Source: Corynebacterium freneyi
GTDB taxonomy: Bacteria; Actinomycetota; Actinomycetes; Mycobacteriales; Mycobacteriaceae
Assembly (NCBI RefSeq): GCF_030408835.1
Contig: NZ_CP047357.1
Span: forward strand, 62,001-126,000
Length of the DNA: 64,000 nt
Direction: 5' to 3'
Both the position numbers and the translations under genes were made by a program. Shown piece by piece: positions 6,457 to 15,774 of this stretch. The number at the start of each line of letters is the position of its first letter. Position 1 is the first letter of the stretch. The notes below the pieces were generated by a model that saw nothing but the letters and a program-made list of their open reading frames with translations, was not told the DNA's origin and did not search any database.

Positions 6457-9114
6457 TCACTCCACGATGACGTGGCCCCGCGCGCCCATTTCCGCGTGCA
6501 CCATCTGATGGTCGACGAAGGTGTACGTGCCCGGCTCGGGGAACCGCGCCTCCACGTACCCGCCCTGCGCCGCGCCGAGGAACAGCGCCTGGCCCCCGCC
6601 GGCGCCGTCGTCAAGCGTGAGCGCACCCTCCTTGAACATGCGGTGGAACTGCGTGCCCACGATGTGGAAGCTCATGCCCTTGTTCGGGCCCGCGACGAGC
6701 AGCCAGAACCGCACGGACTCGCCCGCGCGGACGCGGATGGGGTGCGCGAGGTACTGGTCGGGGTAGCCGTTGAAACGGTACGCATCCGGGGTTTCCGCCA
6801 TGACCTTGTCGGCGTCGGGGCCGGCCTCGCCCCAGTACCCCTCGGACTGGACCAGCAGCACCTCGTGGTCGACCTCGGGCAGGCCCGGCGGGTCGATGAT
6901 CACCGCCCCGTGCATGCCCGCGGCGATGTGGTGGCTCATGGGCACGGTCGCGCAATGGTACAGCCAAATGCCGGCGTGCTCGGCGCGGAACCGATACTCC
7001 AGGCGCTCACCGGGCGCGATGTCGCGCATCGGCTCGTCGGGCGACACCATGCCCGCGTGGAAGTCCATGGAGTGGGACATCGATCCGTCGTTGATCAGCG
7101 TGACGACGAACTCGTCCCCGACCTTGCCCCGCAACGTCGGGCCGAGCGGAGCGCCGTTGAAGACCCAATGCTCCTGCTCGATCCCCGGCGCCGCGTAGCC
7201 GGTGAATTCGCTGGCCCGCAACGTGATCTCATGGACGTCCGTGTCGGGTGCGGCGTCGAGAATCGGGTCGATGGTCGGGGAGTCGGGCCCGGGGGTTGCG
7301 CCGACCCCGCCGAGGGCGCCGGGGGTCGCGTGGCCGGGGGCCGTGCCCGTGTGGGATTCGTCGGCGGAGCCCCCCGCGGAGCCACCCGCATCGACGACCA
7401 ACGTCATGCCCATCTGCCGGTGGCCGGCAATGGTGCACCAACCGTCGACGTCACCGGGCACGACCGGAAGCTCGATGGTCGCGGATTCGCCCGGGGCGAC
7501 GCGGCCCGTGTCCTGGCCGGTGGCCAACCGCAGGTCGTGGACCTGGGTGTCGGCGTTGACCATGGTGATCACCAGTCGGTCACCGGGATTGGCTTCGATG
7601 ACGTCGGGTTCGTAGGCCATGTCGCGGGCGGTGACGGTGATTTCGACGGTCTCCCCGGTCGGCGTGACGTCCGCGGCCGCGGTGATCCCGCCGGAACCGC
7701 CCGCGCCACCGGACAGGGCGACGCTGACGGTGGTGACCAGCGCCAGCACCGCCAGTGCCGCCGTGGTCTGCGTTCCGAGGCGGCGGGAACCGGTCGACCG
7801 TTCGGTCGCGACGAAGGTGGAGGAGGTCTTGGCGACGCCGCCGGCCGCGGCCGTGTCACGCCGGATCAGTTCAATGGGCTCGCCACGGGTCGTGCGGGCT
7901 TTCAACGCCGTGAACTGCGCCTTCGTCGCCCGGGCGACGAGCGGCAGGTAAGACGCGAACGCGACACCGACGAGCAGCGAAAGAGCCACCTTCGTCCACG
8001 ACGGCAGCGGCATCAGCCACAGGGCCAGACCGCCGTTGATGATCGCCCACCGGAACGCGCCCGCGCGGTCCATCTCGGCCATGCCGGCGCCGACCGGGCC
8101 GGAGCCGCCGCCGATGGTGGCGGGCAGGAGCTGGCTCATCACGCCGATGAGCAGCTGTGCGCCGAATCCGATGAGCAGGGGCAGGGTCAGCGCCGAGATG
8201 ACGAACCCGTCGTCGAGGGCCATCACCGACGCGACGATGAGGGTGCCGATCAGCCACGCGACCGCCGCGGCCACCGACAGCGCCGGGTACGACAGCCGAT
8301 CACGAGGGTCCTTCGCCACGGCGATGACGTTGTGCGCCCACGGCACGGCGGCGATGATCCACCCGGCGGCGACGATCGCCAAACCCGCCGACGCGGCCCA
8401 ATTCACCTCGGTCAGCGCTCCCACGGTGGTCACCGCAATGCCCGTCACCTGCGTCAACAGCGACGCCTTCGGGTGGGAGTGCGGTGACATCCGGGTGCGC
8501 CACAGCCCCGGGAACATCGTGATCAGCGTGCCCGACGCCGCCAGGCCCAGGAAGCCGATGAGGTTCACGGCCTCGTGGGCGAGCAGCAGGCCGTCGTGAA
8601 GCGAATGGCCGGCAGGCGTCGCCAGCAGTGCGCCGAACGCTGCGCCGACCGGCAGCAGGCACGCCGATGCGACGTAATGCGCGACGGAGACGGCGAACGG
8701 GCGGTCGCGCCCGGCGACCAGATCGCGGCCCAGCGACACCGCGTGCCACGCCACGGCCAGGCCGACGATGGTCGCGCCGGCGGTGGTCACCGGCCACCAG
8801 TCGCCGAGCTTGCCCGCGATGGTGACCACGATGCCGCCGTTGAGCAGATAAATCCGCGCAAGTTGGACGCGCCGGGCCTCCTCCGGGACGTCGACGCGCA
8901 GCAGCCTTTCGGTGAAATGCCGGCCCCACACGAGGATCGAGTTGGTCACCGCTCCAAGCGTGAACAGGTGGACCATCAGCCAACGGCCCTCGGCGAGGAA
9001 GGGGTGGGTCATCGCGGCGACGATGATCGCCGCAAACCACCACCGCACCGGTCGACCCGCCTTGCGATGCCAGGAGACGCGGGTGGGGCGGGAGTTTTTC
9101 GGGCGCGGCGACAT
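6457..9114 (-). CDS. Membrane-fused multicopper protein, NirK-like nitrite reductase
   Basis: 885 aa with three parts. Residues 25-400 hold about ten membrane helices with several conserved-looking His (H49, H66, H124, H170, H180, H213). Residues 485-575 are a cupredoxin with H526, C560, H565 and M568/M570 as blue-copper ligands. Residues 625-885 are a two-domain copper oxidase matching NirK: H681 and H686, the HC pair 720-721, H729, M734 and H817 reproduce the type 1 and type 2 sites. The likely reaction is one-electron reduction of nitrite to NO at the outer face, with the fused cupredoxin as electron shuttle. Related fusions occur in corynebacteria. Quinol or heme electron input through the membrane part is inference. 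Confidence 0.8.
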   Translation of the reverse strand: MSPRPKNSRPTRVSWHRKAGRPVRWWFAAIIVAAMTHPFLAEGRWLMVHLFTLGAVTNSILVWGRHFTERLLRVDVPEEARRVQLARIYLLNGGIVVTIAGKLGDWWPVTTAGATIVGLAVAWHAVSLGRDLVAGRDRPFAVSVAHYVASACLLPVGAAFGALLATPAGHSLHDGLLLAHEAVNLIGFLGLAASGTLITMFPGLWRTRMSPHSHPKASLLTQVTGIAVTTVGALTEVNWAASAGLAIVAAGWIIAAVPWAHNVIAVAKDPRDRLSYPALSVAAAVAWLIGTLIVASVMALDDGFVISALTLPLLIGFGAQLLIGVMSQLLPATIGGGSGPVGAGMAEMDRAGAFRWAIINGGLALWLMPLPSWTKVALSLLVGVAFASYLPLVARATKAQFTALKARTTRGEPIELIRRDTAAAGGVAKTSSTFVATERSTGSRRLGTQTTAALAVLALVTTVSVALSGGAGGSGGITAAADVTPTGETVEITVTARDMAYEPDVIEANPGDRLVITMVNADTQVHDLRLATGQDTGRVAPGESATIELPVVPGDVDGWCTIAGHRQMGMTLVVDAGGSAGGSADESHTGTAPGHATPGALGGVGATPGPDSPTIDPILDAAPDTDVHEITLRASEFTGYAAPGIEQEHWVFNGAPLGPTLRGKVGDEFVVTLINDGSMSHSMDFHAGMVSPDEPMRDIAPGERLEYRFRAEHAGIWLYHCATVPMSHHIAAGMHGAVIIDPPGLPEVDHEVLLVQSEGYWGEAGPDADKVMAETPDAYRFNGYPDQYLAHPIRVRAGESVRFWLLVAGPNKGMSFHIVGTQFHRMFKEGALTLDDGAGGGQALFLGAAQGGYVEARFPEPGTYTFVDHQMVHAEMGARGHVIVE

Positions 9115-9285
9115 GCCTCAAATAATACGCAACAAAGATGCGGAATAAAATGTTTGCGATCACGCGAGGCCGGTCGTGCGGGGCGCGGCGTGGAGGGCGA
9201 CGGGCGATCGCCTGTCAGTCGGAGTGAAGTATATTTACCTGGATAACGGGGATCGGCCCCGGACCGGCTGCGAAGGGGGGATTCG
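9115..9285. promoter_or_regulatory. Divergent promoter region
   Basis: 171 bp between the leftward NirK-like gene and the rightward GT2 gene. It is locally AT-rich near 9118-9150 and again at 9225-9245 (AAGTATATTTACCTGGATAA), plausible promoter cores for the two directions. No clear palindrome of a known nitrite or copper regulator was found. Confidence 0.4.
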
Positions 9286-10254
9286 GTGGGCACGATGGGG
9301 CACATGGGCGAGATGGCCGCGACGATCGGGCGGACTGTCGTCGTCATTCCCGCCCACGACGAGCGCGACCGCATCGCGGCCTGCGTCGGTTCCGTCATTG
9401 ACGCCGCCCGGGCGACGGGCCTGCCCACGGAGATCCGCGTCGTCCTCGACGCCTGCACGGACGGCACCGCCGAGATGATTCCGGCGGGGTCGGGGGAGGT
9501 GGGCGTCGTCAAGCGGGTCATCGACGCCCGCAATGTCGGGGTCGCCCGCGCGACCGGCGTGGACCCGCGCGACCTGCGCGCCGACGTGTGGCTCGCGCAC
9601 ACCGACGCGGACACGATCGTCGACGCGGGGTGGCTCGCGGCGCAGCTGGCGCACGTGGACGTCGGGGCGGACGCGGTGGTCGGCACCATCGGCGTCGCCG
9701 ACTGGGAACAGCGGCCCGGCCCGGTGCGACCGCTGTTCGAGAAGCTCTATCAGGATGAGCCCGGGCACGGCCACGTGCACGGCGCCAACCTGGGGGTTCG
9801 CGGATCGGCGTACGGGCGCGTCGGCGGATTCCGGCCGCTGGCGGAGTCTGAGGACGTCGATCTGGTCGCCCGCCTCGTCGAATCCGGCGCACGCGTGGCG
9901 CGGGTGTCCGACTGCCGCGTGGTCACCTCGGCGCGGGTGTCGCGGCGCACCGGCGGCGGGATGTCGGGGTACCTCGACGCGCTGTCCGTCGACGGGGCGC
10001 CGACGGTTGCGCGGGAGTCGGCCCCAGCGTTGCGCGGGGTGATGGGCATGGACCGCGCGTCGGTGCGCGTCGCGGCGGAACGGCGCCTCAGCGTGACGGC
10101 GATGGCCGAACGTTACGACGGCGTGTACCGTCGCATCGTCGACGAGTTCCGCGACCGCCACGGCCGCTGGCCCATGGAGGGCTGGCTGCGGCGGTTCGAG
10201 GAGATGGGCCTCGTGCGCCGCGACGGCGGCGACTGGGTGCGCGCCGGCGGCTGA
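9286..10254 (+). CDS. Family 2 glycosyltransferase
   Basis: 322 aa from a GTG preceded by AGGGGGG. A soluble GT-A fold enzyme: VVVIPAHDERDRI (18-30) is the nucleotide-sugar binding start, LDACTDGT follows, HTDADT (about 105) is the DXD-type metal site, and HGANLGVR with the later SEDVDL supply acceptor-side residues. No membrane helices. Donor and acceptor are unknown. It faces the methyltransferase/PIG-L/acyl-CoA-dehydrogenase operon, with stop codons only 45 bp apart, and the four families are often found together in actinobacteria and proteobacteria, so they probably act on one glycoconjugate. The 11-mer at 9504 encodes VVK. Confidence 0.85.
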   Translation: MGTMGHMGEMAATIGRTVVVIPAHDERDRIAACVGSVIDAARATGLPTEIRVVLDACTDGTAEMIPAGSGEVGVVKRVIDARNVGVARATGVDPRDLRADVWLAHTDADTIVDAGWLAAQLAHVDVGADAVVGTIGVADWEQRPGPVRPLFEKLYQDEPGHGHVHGANLGVRGSAYGRVGGFRPLAESEDVDLVARLVESGARVARVSDCRVVTSARVSRRTGGGMSGYLDALSVDGAPTVARESAPALRGVMGMDRASVRVAAERRLSVTAMAERYDGVYRRIVDEFRDRHGRWPMEGWLRRFEEMGLVRRDGGDWVRAGG

Positions 10255-10299
10255 GCCCCGCGCTCCCTCAGGAACGGTCCGGGGCGGGGCCGAATTGCG

Positions 10300-10890
10300 T
10301 CAGCGCAGGCGCCACACGTCGATGCGGAAGTCCGCCTCGGTCCACGATCCGATGACGTCGAGCCGCGCCATCTCCGCGAGGCGCTCGTGCACGCCGTCGC
10401 CGTCGAGCTCCATGCCCTCGATCGCGTGGCGCCAGTGCACCGCGACGACGTCCGCGCCCGGTTCCGCCTGGTCAAGCAGCTTGTCGACGGCCCCCTCCAG
10501 CCGATCCGCCGGAAGGTAGTAGAGGACCTCGGACAGGACGATGAGGTCGATCGGGGTGCCGGGCAGCGGCTCGGCCTCGCCGAGGATCGCGTCGCGGACG
10601 ACGACGTGATCCGGGGTGCGGGCGTCGGCGGTGCGGCGGGGCGCGTCGATGGGCTCCCACGCTTCGATGGCGTCGCAACGGCCCGCGAGATCCGCGGTGA
10701 GCACCCCGATGGAGCAGCCCGGCTCGAGCGCTCGGCGGTACTGACGGTGGGGCAGGGCGGCGAGAGTCAGGTCGTACTTGCGGCGCTCGTAGGCGCTCGT
10801 CTCGAAGCCCCATGGGTCGGGGCCGTCGGCGTAGATGCCCTCGAAGTAGTCGCGGTTCATGTAGTCGCGGGTTGTGTTGTCCCTGCTCAT
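10300..10890 (-). CDS. NodS-like SAM-dependent methyltransferase
   Basis: 196 aa from an ATG overlapping the stop codon of the upstream PIG-L gene (ATGA). N-terminal NRDYFEGIYADGPDPWGF plus SAYERRKYD, then the SAM motif LEPGCSIGVLT and LIVLSEVLYYLP, match the NodS branch of class I methyltransferases, which in rhizobia N-methylate a de-N-acetylated glucosamine. Here it follows a PIG-L deacetylase directly, the same order of chemistry. The substrate is unknown. Translationally coupled last gene of the katE operon. Confidence 0.85.
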   Translation of the reverse strand: MSRDNTTRDYMNRDYFEGIYADGPDPWGFETSAYERRKYDLTLAALPHRQYRRALEPGCSIGVLTADLAGRCDAIEAWEPIDAPRRTADARTPDHVVVRDAILGEAEPLPGTPIDLIVLSEVLYYLPADRLEGAVDKLLDQAEPGADVVAVHWRHAIEGMELDGDGVHERLAEMARLDVIGSWTEADFRIDVWRLR

Positions 10891-11762
10891 GGCGTGAACA
10901 CCCACTCGTCGCCGAGGAAGAATCGCTCGACCACCGCCGGCGGCAGGATCACGGTGGCGTCCGGGGCGTCGGATTGCGACGCCAGCTGCGAGGCGTGGGC
11001 GGCCAACGCTCGCCGCTTGTGGGCGAAAGCATCGGCGGTCATGTCTTCTGTGCGTGAGCCGCCCGCCGCCGTGCTTTCGGATCGCGGCATCGACACCCGA
11101 CGCAGCCGCTCCCACGGCACGTCCGGGTCGCCGGGCCGCGCCCAGTGCCACATCCATACGGGGAACTCGAGCAGCGTCGCGCCTTCCCGCGCCGCGATCC
11201 AGCGCTGCACGGATTCCGCGCAGACGTGGTGGTCGGGGTGCCCGTCGCCGGACCACGTCACCGCCACCGTCGCGGGCGCTAATTCGTCGAGCACGGGATG
11301 CAGCGCGGCATCGACGTCCGCCGCGTTCAGGCCGCCGTCGGGCAGATCGAGCATCCGCAGGCCGATTCCGAGTTCCCGTGCGCCGTCCTCGCATTCCGCT
11401 TGACGACGGCCCCTCATCACTTCCGGGGCGACCTCCCCCGGGTGCGACGCAGAACCGTCGGAGACGCAGACGACGACGTCGAGTGGGTCTGGTGAGCCGA
11501 GGGAATCGGCAACGCCGGAAGAGTCGGGCAGGTGAGGGGAATCGGGGTAGCGCGAAGTTGAGCGCGCGGCTGAACGGGCGGCCATCGTCGCCCCGAGGCC
11601 GAGGACCTCGTCATCCGGGTGCGGGGCTACGACGACCAGGCGGCCGACGTCTAGCGCGATCGTCCGGACAGCGTGCTCGGCGAGCGCCTCGCACCACTGG
11701 TCGGCTGTGGTCACGCCGGCATCGTCGGTGGCCGCCAACCGGTGCCCGTTGGGGACGGTCAC
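10887..11762 (-). CDS. PIG-L (LmbE-like) family deacetylase
   Basis: 291 aa from a GTG that overlaps the stop of the gene upstream (GTGA). The zinc signature APHPDDE (46-52) and the second metal motif GDGHPDHH are intact; CVSDGSASHPG and LPDGGL complete the family pattern. These enzymes remove N-acetyl or N-acyl groups from GlcNAc-type sugars; MshB and Mca are relatives, but those are separate subfamilies. The N-terminal 40 residues and a Ser/Pro-rich insert (about 70-95) are unusual. Works most likely with the neighbouring methyltransferase and glycosyltransferase. Confidence 0.85.
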   Translation of the reverse strand: MTVPNGHRLAATDDAGVTTADQWCEALAEHAVRTIALDVGRLVVVAPHPDDEVLGLGATMAARSAARSTSRYPDSPHLPDSSGVADSLGSPDPLDVVVCVSDGSASHPGEVAPEVMRGRRQAECEDGARELGIGLRMLDLPDGGLNAADVDAALHPVLDELAPATVAVTWSGDGHPDHHVCAESVQRWIAAREGATLLEFPVWMWHWARPGDPDVPWERLRRVSMPRSESTAAGGSRTEDMTADAFAHKRRALAAHASQLASQSDAPDATVILPPAVVERFFLGDEWVFTP

Positions 11763-12820
11763 CGGTTAATGCTTCCGCCGTCGCGGCCTTCGCCGTTGCC
11801 GGAGGCTCGATCGTCGGCACCATTCGCGGCCTCATCGGCGGCCAGGCGAAGCTCACCGAGCCATTGTTCGTCGCGTTCGGCGTGGCACTGGCGCGTGTAC
11901 ACGGCGACGTCGGCGAAGCGCTGCGCCACCTCCGCATCATGGGCCAGTGGACCGGCGCCGATGGCGCGGCCGACGTGCTCCATGACGTCGGCGCACAACC
12001 GGTCCGCCATCGTCCGCACCCGAAGTGCGCGGATTCGCGCGGCATCGGCGTCACCGGGGTCCGCGTCGATCTCTTCCGCAGCGCCGATGATCATCCACCG
12101 GGCTGCGGACAACGCCGCGTCCACCGCGCCCAGATGTGCCAGGGCATGAGGTTTGCCGTGGCGGGAGGCGGTGCGGGCCAGGACGTCGTAAAGCCCCGCG
12201 ACGCCGCCCAACCAGCACGCCGCGACCCCGACGCCCCCGTGCCAGAAGCCGGGGCGGTCGAGGTAATCGCGCGGACCGCCGACCGTGACCGCCGGCACCT
12301 CGTCGAAGGACACCTCGCCGGTGGCGGTGGCCGCCATGCCGGCGTTGACCCACGCGTCGGCCGACCCGGTCACGCCGGGATGGCGCAGATCGACCGCGAA
12401 CAGTCGGGGCGTGCCGTCGACACGGGCCGTGACCAGCGCATGCGTGCACCGGTCGACGCCCGAGCACCACGGCTTCACGCCCTCGAGGAGCCACCCGCCG
12501 GACTCGGAGTCGGCGGTGTCGGATTCAGCGGCATCTGCGCCGGCTCCATCCGAAACCGAGGGGTCGCGCCGGGCCTCCAGCACCGGGTGCGGGGGCTCGG
12601 CGGCCCACACGCCCCAGAACTCGCCGTCGGCGACGCGGCGGCCGTCGCCGATCTCGGCGAGGATCGCGTCGGCGTCATGGTCGGCCTCCGCCAACCGGCC
12701 CTCCGACACGTCCGCGCGGCAGCCCTCCCACAGGGCGAGGAACCGCGCGGCCGTGTCGCCGGAACCCGGCAACGGCAGGGTGGTGCGGGTCGAGCCGGGC
12801 AAGCGGATCGCGCTGGTCAC
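11759..12820 (-). CDS. Acyl-CoA dehydrogenase-like protein
   Basis: 353 aa from a GTG whose bases overlap the katE stop (GTGA). The middle has WLLEGVKPWCSGVDRCTHAL and FDEVPAVTVGG, typical of the beta-barrel domain of acyl-CoA dehydrogenases, followed by a helical domain. It is shorter than usual (about 380), the N-terminal helical domain is reduced, and no clear catalytic Glu motif is seen, so activity on acyl-CoA is uncertain; it may bind a different substrate or flavin-dependently oxidise a glycoside-linked group. It belongs to the four-gene cluster with GT2, PIG-L and NodS-like genes. The 11-mer variant at 12184 encodes LYD. Confidence 0.75.
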   Translation of the reverse strand: MTSAIRLPGSTRTTLPLPGSGDTAARFLALWEGCRADVSEGRLAEADHDADAILAEIGDGRRVADGEFWGVWAAEPPHPVLEARRDPSVSDGAGADAAESDTADSESGGWLLEGVKPWCSGVDRCTHALVTARVDGTPRLFAVDLRHPGVTGSADAWVNAGMAATATGEVSFDEVPAVTVGGPRDYLDRPGFWHGGVGVAACWLGGVAGLYDVLARTASRHGKPHALAHLGAVDAALSAARWMIIGAAEEIDADPGDADAARIRALRVRTMADRLCADVMEHVGRAIGAGPLAHDAEVAQRFADVAVYTRQCHAERDEQWLGELRLAADEAANGADDRASGNGEGRDGGSINR

Positions 12821-15141
12821 GCGCGATCCCACACCCGGTGCTCTGGCATCAACTTCAGCAGCGCCTTCAACGCCTTGGCGCCGGAGTCGGCCAGGACGAT
12901 GCCCGGGGCCTTCGAATCGACGTGACGCTCGACCAGCTTCCGGCCATCGCCGAACGCCGCGATGGCCTTCAGGTGGCGGAACGCCTCGCCGAGCAGCACC
13001 GCGATCTCCGGAGCGTCGAGATCGGCGGCCGCGATGACCGCGTCGAACTCGATGGAGCGGGTGTTGAAGGTGGTGCGCTGGACGGTGGCGCCGTCGCCCT
13101 TCTTCCCCAGGCGGCCGGCGTGGTCGGCGATGACCAGCGGCACCATGCCCGCCTCGTCGATGCCCTTGATGAGCTTGTCCAGGGCCTTCGCGTCGGTGGA
13201 GTCGTCGGCGATGATGCCCACCTGGCGCCCGTCCAGCGGGAACGCGCCGCGGATCTGCGACAACGCCGGAGAGGCGTCGGGCTCGGGCAGGTCCTTCACC
13301 GGCGCCGGCGCGGGCAGCCCCAGGCCGGCGGCCACGGACTCCGCCAACTCCTGGTCGATGTACGCCAGGACCTCGGCGACCACGCGGCGGCGGATGGTCT
13401 CGTCGAAGCACTTCGACAGTTCGAAGGTGTACGCGTCGACCATGTGGTCGCGCTCGACGGGCGTCAGCGACTTCCAGAACATCCGCGGCTGCGAGAAGTG
13501 GTCGTGGAAGCTCGCCGGCTTCTCGCGCGTCTTGATCGCCTCGGCGATCTCCTGCGGAACCTCGATGTACCCGCCGGCGGTCTCCGGATCGGCGAGGAAC
13601 GGACAGCCGCCGTCGACCGAGTTCGGGTGGTACGCGCTCGCGCCGCCCGGCACCGCGTGCTGGCCGAAGCCGTCGCGCTGCATGTCGTTGACCGGGGCAT
13701 GCGGCCGGTTGATGGGCAGCTGCGTGAAGTTCGGTCCGCCCAGGCGGTGCATCTGGGTGTCCTTGTAGGAGAACAGGCGGCCCTGCAGCAGCGGGTCGTT
13801 GGTCGTCTCGATGCCCGGGACCATGTTCGACGGGCAGAAACCGACCTGCTCGGTTTCGGCGAAGTAGTTCGTCGGGTTGGCGTTGAGCGTCATCGTGCCG
13901 ATGATCTCCACCGGGGCGATCTCCTCGGGCACGAGCTTCGTCGGGTCGAGCAGATCGATGCCCTCGAAGGTCTCCTCGGCGTTGTCCGGGAACACCTGGA
14001 CGCCCAGATCCCATTCGGGGAACGCGCCGGCTTCGATGGCGTCGGCGAGGTCACGGCGGTGCAGGTCGGGGTCGGCGCCGCCGGACAGCTGCGCCTCCTC
14101 CCACAGCTGGGAGTGGACGCCGAGCTTCGGCTTCCAGTGGAACTTCACCAGGGAAGTCTCGCCGGCGTCGTTGATCAGCCGGAACGTGTGGACGCCGAAG
14201 CCCTCCATCATGCGGTACGAGCGCGGGATGCCGCGGTCGGACATGTTGAACATGGTGTGGAAGGTCGCCTCGGTGTGCAGCGACACGAAATCCCAGAAGG
14301 TGTCGTGCGCGGACTGGGCCTGCGGAATCTCGCGGTCCATCTGCGGCTTCACGGAGTGGACGACGTCGGGGAACTTGATGCCGTCCTGAATGAAGAACAC
14401 CGGGATGTTGTTGCCCACCAGGTCGTGGTTGCCTTCGTCGGTGTAGAACTTCACCGCGAAGCCGCGGGTGTCACGGGCGGTGTCGATCGAACCGCGGAAA
14501 CCGGCGACCGTCGAAAAGCGGACGAACACCGGAGTTTCCACGCCCTCCTGCAGGAAGCCCGCACGGGTGATCTTCGCGGCTTTGCCGTTGGAGCGGAACA
14601 CGCCGTGCGCGCCGGCGCCGCGGGCGTGGACGACGCGCTCCGGGATGCGTTCGCGGTCGAAGTGCTGCAGCTTCTCCTGGAAGTGGTGGTCTTGCAGCAG
14701 CACGGGGCCGCGGGGGCCGGCCTTGAGCGAGTGGTTCGTCTCGGCGCGGCGGACGCCCTGCGGAGTGGTCAGGTACTCGCCCTGCTGGGCGAAGTCTGTG
14801 CGGTCGGCGTGGACCGGGCAGCCGGTGGGCGTCGCGGGCTTCGGCGAGGTCTGGTCGTCCTTCGGCGGCAGTGGCGCGCGCGGGTCGGTGGGCTCTTCGT
14901 AGGCCACGGGCTCGGGGCCGGGGACGCCGGGGCGGACGTCGGCGGGGTCGTGCGCGACGTTCTTCGCCTTGGTCGCCTTCGCCTTGGCGGACTTGGCCTT
15001 GCTCTTGGTCTGCTTCTTGTCGCTGCTTGCGGACACGGCGATCACCGTCGCTTCCGAATTCGGGGCTGGTTGGGAGGCCGCCCCGTCAACCGTGGGTGAA
15101 CGGGGGTTACGGCCTGTGGGCGCCAGCATAGCCCGCATCAC
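12817..15141 (-). CDS. katE: Large-subunit catalase (KatE/HPII type)
   Basis: 774 aa, clade 2 catalase. Heme catalase core with catalytic His in RVVHARG (H172), Asn in VGNNIPVFF (about 245) and proximal Tyr in RLFSYKDTQ (Y459); the C-terminal 150 residues form the flavodoxin/amidotransferase-like domain (from [10 protein letters not shown]) typical of large catalases. It breaks hydrogen peroxide to water and oxygen in the cytosol. The first 65 residues are a Lys/Ala-rich tail; the frame opens at a GTG (15141), and a later GTG near 15046 is an alternative start. It is the first gene of the operon running into the acyl-CoA dehydrogenase-like, PIG-L and NodS-like genes with stop/start overlaps, which is an unusual partner set. 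Confidence 0.9.
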   Translation of the reverse strand: MMRAMLAPTGRNPRSPTVDGAASQPAPNSEATVIAVSASSDKKQTKSKAKSAKAKATKAKNVAHDPADVRPGVPGPEPVAYEEPTDPRAPLPPKDDQTSPKPATPTGCPVHADRTDFAQQGEYLTTPQGVRRAETNHSLKAGPRGPVLLQDHHFQEKLQHFDRERIPERVVHARGAGAHGVFRSNGKAAKITRAGFLQEGVETPVFVRFSTVAGFRGSIDTARDTRGFAVKFYTDEGNHDLVGNNIPVFFIQDGIKFPDVVHSVKPQMDREIPQAQSAHDTFWDFVSLHTEATFHTMFNMSDRGIPRSYRMMEGFGVHTFRLINDAGETSLVKFHWKPKLGVHSQLWEEAQLSGGADPDLHRRDLADAIEAGAFPEWDLGVQVFPDNAEETFEGIDLLDPTKLVPEEIAPVEIIGTMTLNANPTNYFAETEQVGFCPSNMVPGIETTNDPLLQGRLFSYKDTQMHRLGGPNFTQLPINRPHAPVNDMQRDGFGQHAVPGGASAYHPNSVDGGCPFLADPETAGGYIEVPQEIAEAIKTREKPASFHDHFSQPRMFWKSLTPVERDHMVDAYTFELSKCFDETIRRRVVAEVLAYIDQELAESVAAGLGLPAPAPVKDLPEPDASPALSQIRGAFPLDGRQVGIIADDSTDAKALDKLIKGIDEAGMVPLVIADHAGRLGKKGDGATVQRTTFNTRSIEFDAVIAAADLDAPEIAVLLGEAFRHLKAIAAFGDGRKLVERHVDSKAPGIVLADSGAKALKALLKLMPEHRVWDRA

Positions 15142-15219
15142 GTGTTCGGGTGGGAAACCTCCATTGACGCCCGCGGGACCTTTGCTTTACGACGCCGACG
15201 CGATCCGTCGTCCGCCTCC

Positions 15220-15774
15220 TCACCACCAGTAGGCGGGGTACCGCAGGCGGCGGATGCGGTTGGCCACGAGACCCGCCGCGACGACCAGCGCGGCCGACGC
15301 GATGAGCACGGGCAGGAACCGCAGCGGGTGCTCCGGGGGCATCGTGACCAGCAACATCGCCGTCGCCGCCCCCGGGGAGTGGGCGCAGCGCAGGACGAGC
15401 ATTGCGCCGAACGAGAGACCGGCCGCCAGGCCGCCGACCAGGATGGATCCGCCGAACCAGATGGCCAGCGCCAGTCCGATGAGCCCGCCGATGAAGTGGC
15501 CGAGGATGACGTTGCGCGGCTGCGCCAGCGGCAGGTCGGGGCCGCCGACGATGAGCGCGGCGGTGGCGGCCATCGGCGGGGTGAGCAGCGCCAGGTGCGT
15601 GGCGTCGGCGACGGCGCCGAGGATGAGCAGGGGAATGGTCACCGCGAGGGTGGCGGCGAGTATGTGCGGCAGCGGCGGCCGCGGTGGCGCCTGGCCGGAC
15701 AGTGCCGCGAAGGCCCCGGCGATGCGATTGATCCGTGGCCGGGCCGCCGGTTTCCCCTCGCGCGACTCAGGCAA
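15220..15774 (-). CDS. HPP family integral membrane protein
   Basis: 184 aa, four to six membrane helices. TPPMAATAALIVGGPDLPLA, QPRNVILGHFIGGLIG and CAHSPGAATAML are the conserved loops of the HPP family; plant and cyanobacterial relatives carry nitrite across membranes, which is notable given the NirK-like protein 6 kb away, but transport here is inference. The best start is a TTG overlapping the stop of the upstream ROK gene (TTGCCTGA), so it is translationally coupled. An 11-mer (15184-15194) lies 26 bp past its stop. Confidence 0.75.
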   Translation of the reverse strand: MPESREGKPAARPRINRIAGAFAALSGQAPPRPPLPHILAATLAVTIPLLILGAVADATHLALLTPPMAATAALIVGGPDLPLAQPRNVILGHFIGGLIGLALAIWFGGSILVGGLAAGLSFGAMLVLRCAHSPGAATAMLLVTMPPEHPLRFLPVLIASAALVVAAGLVANRIRRLRYPAYWW

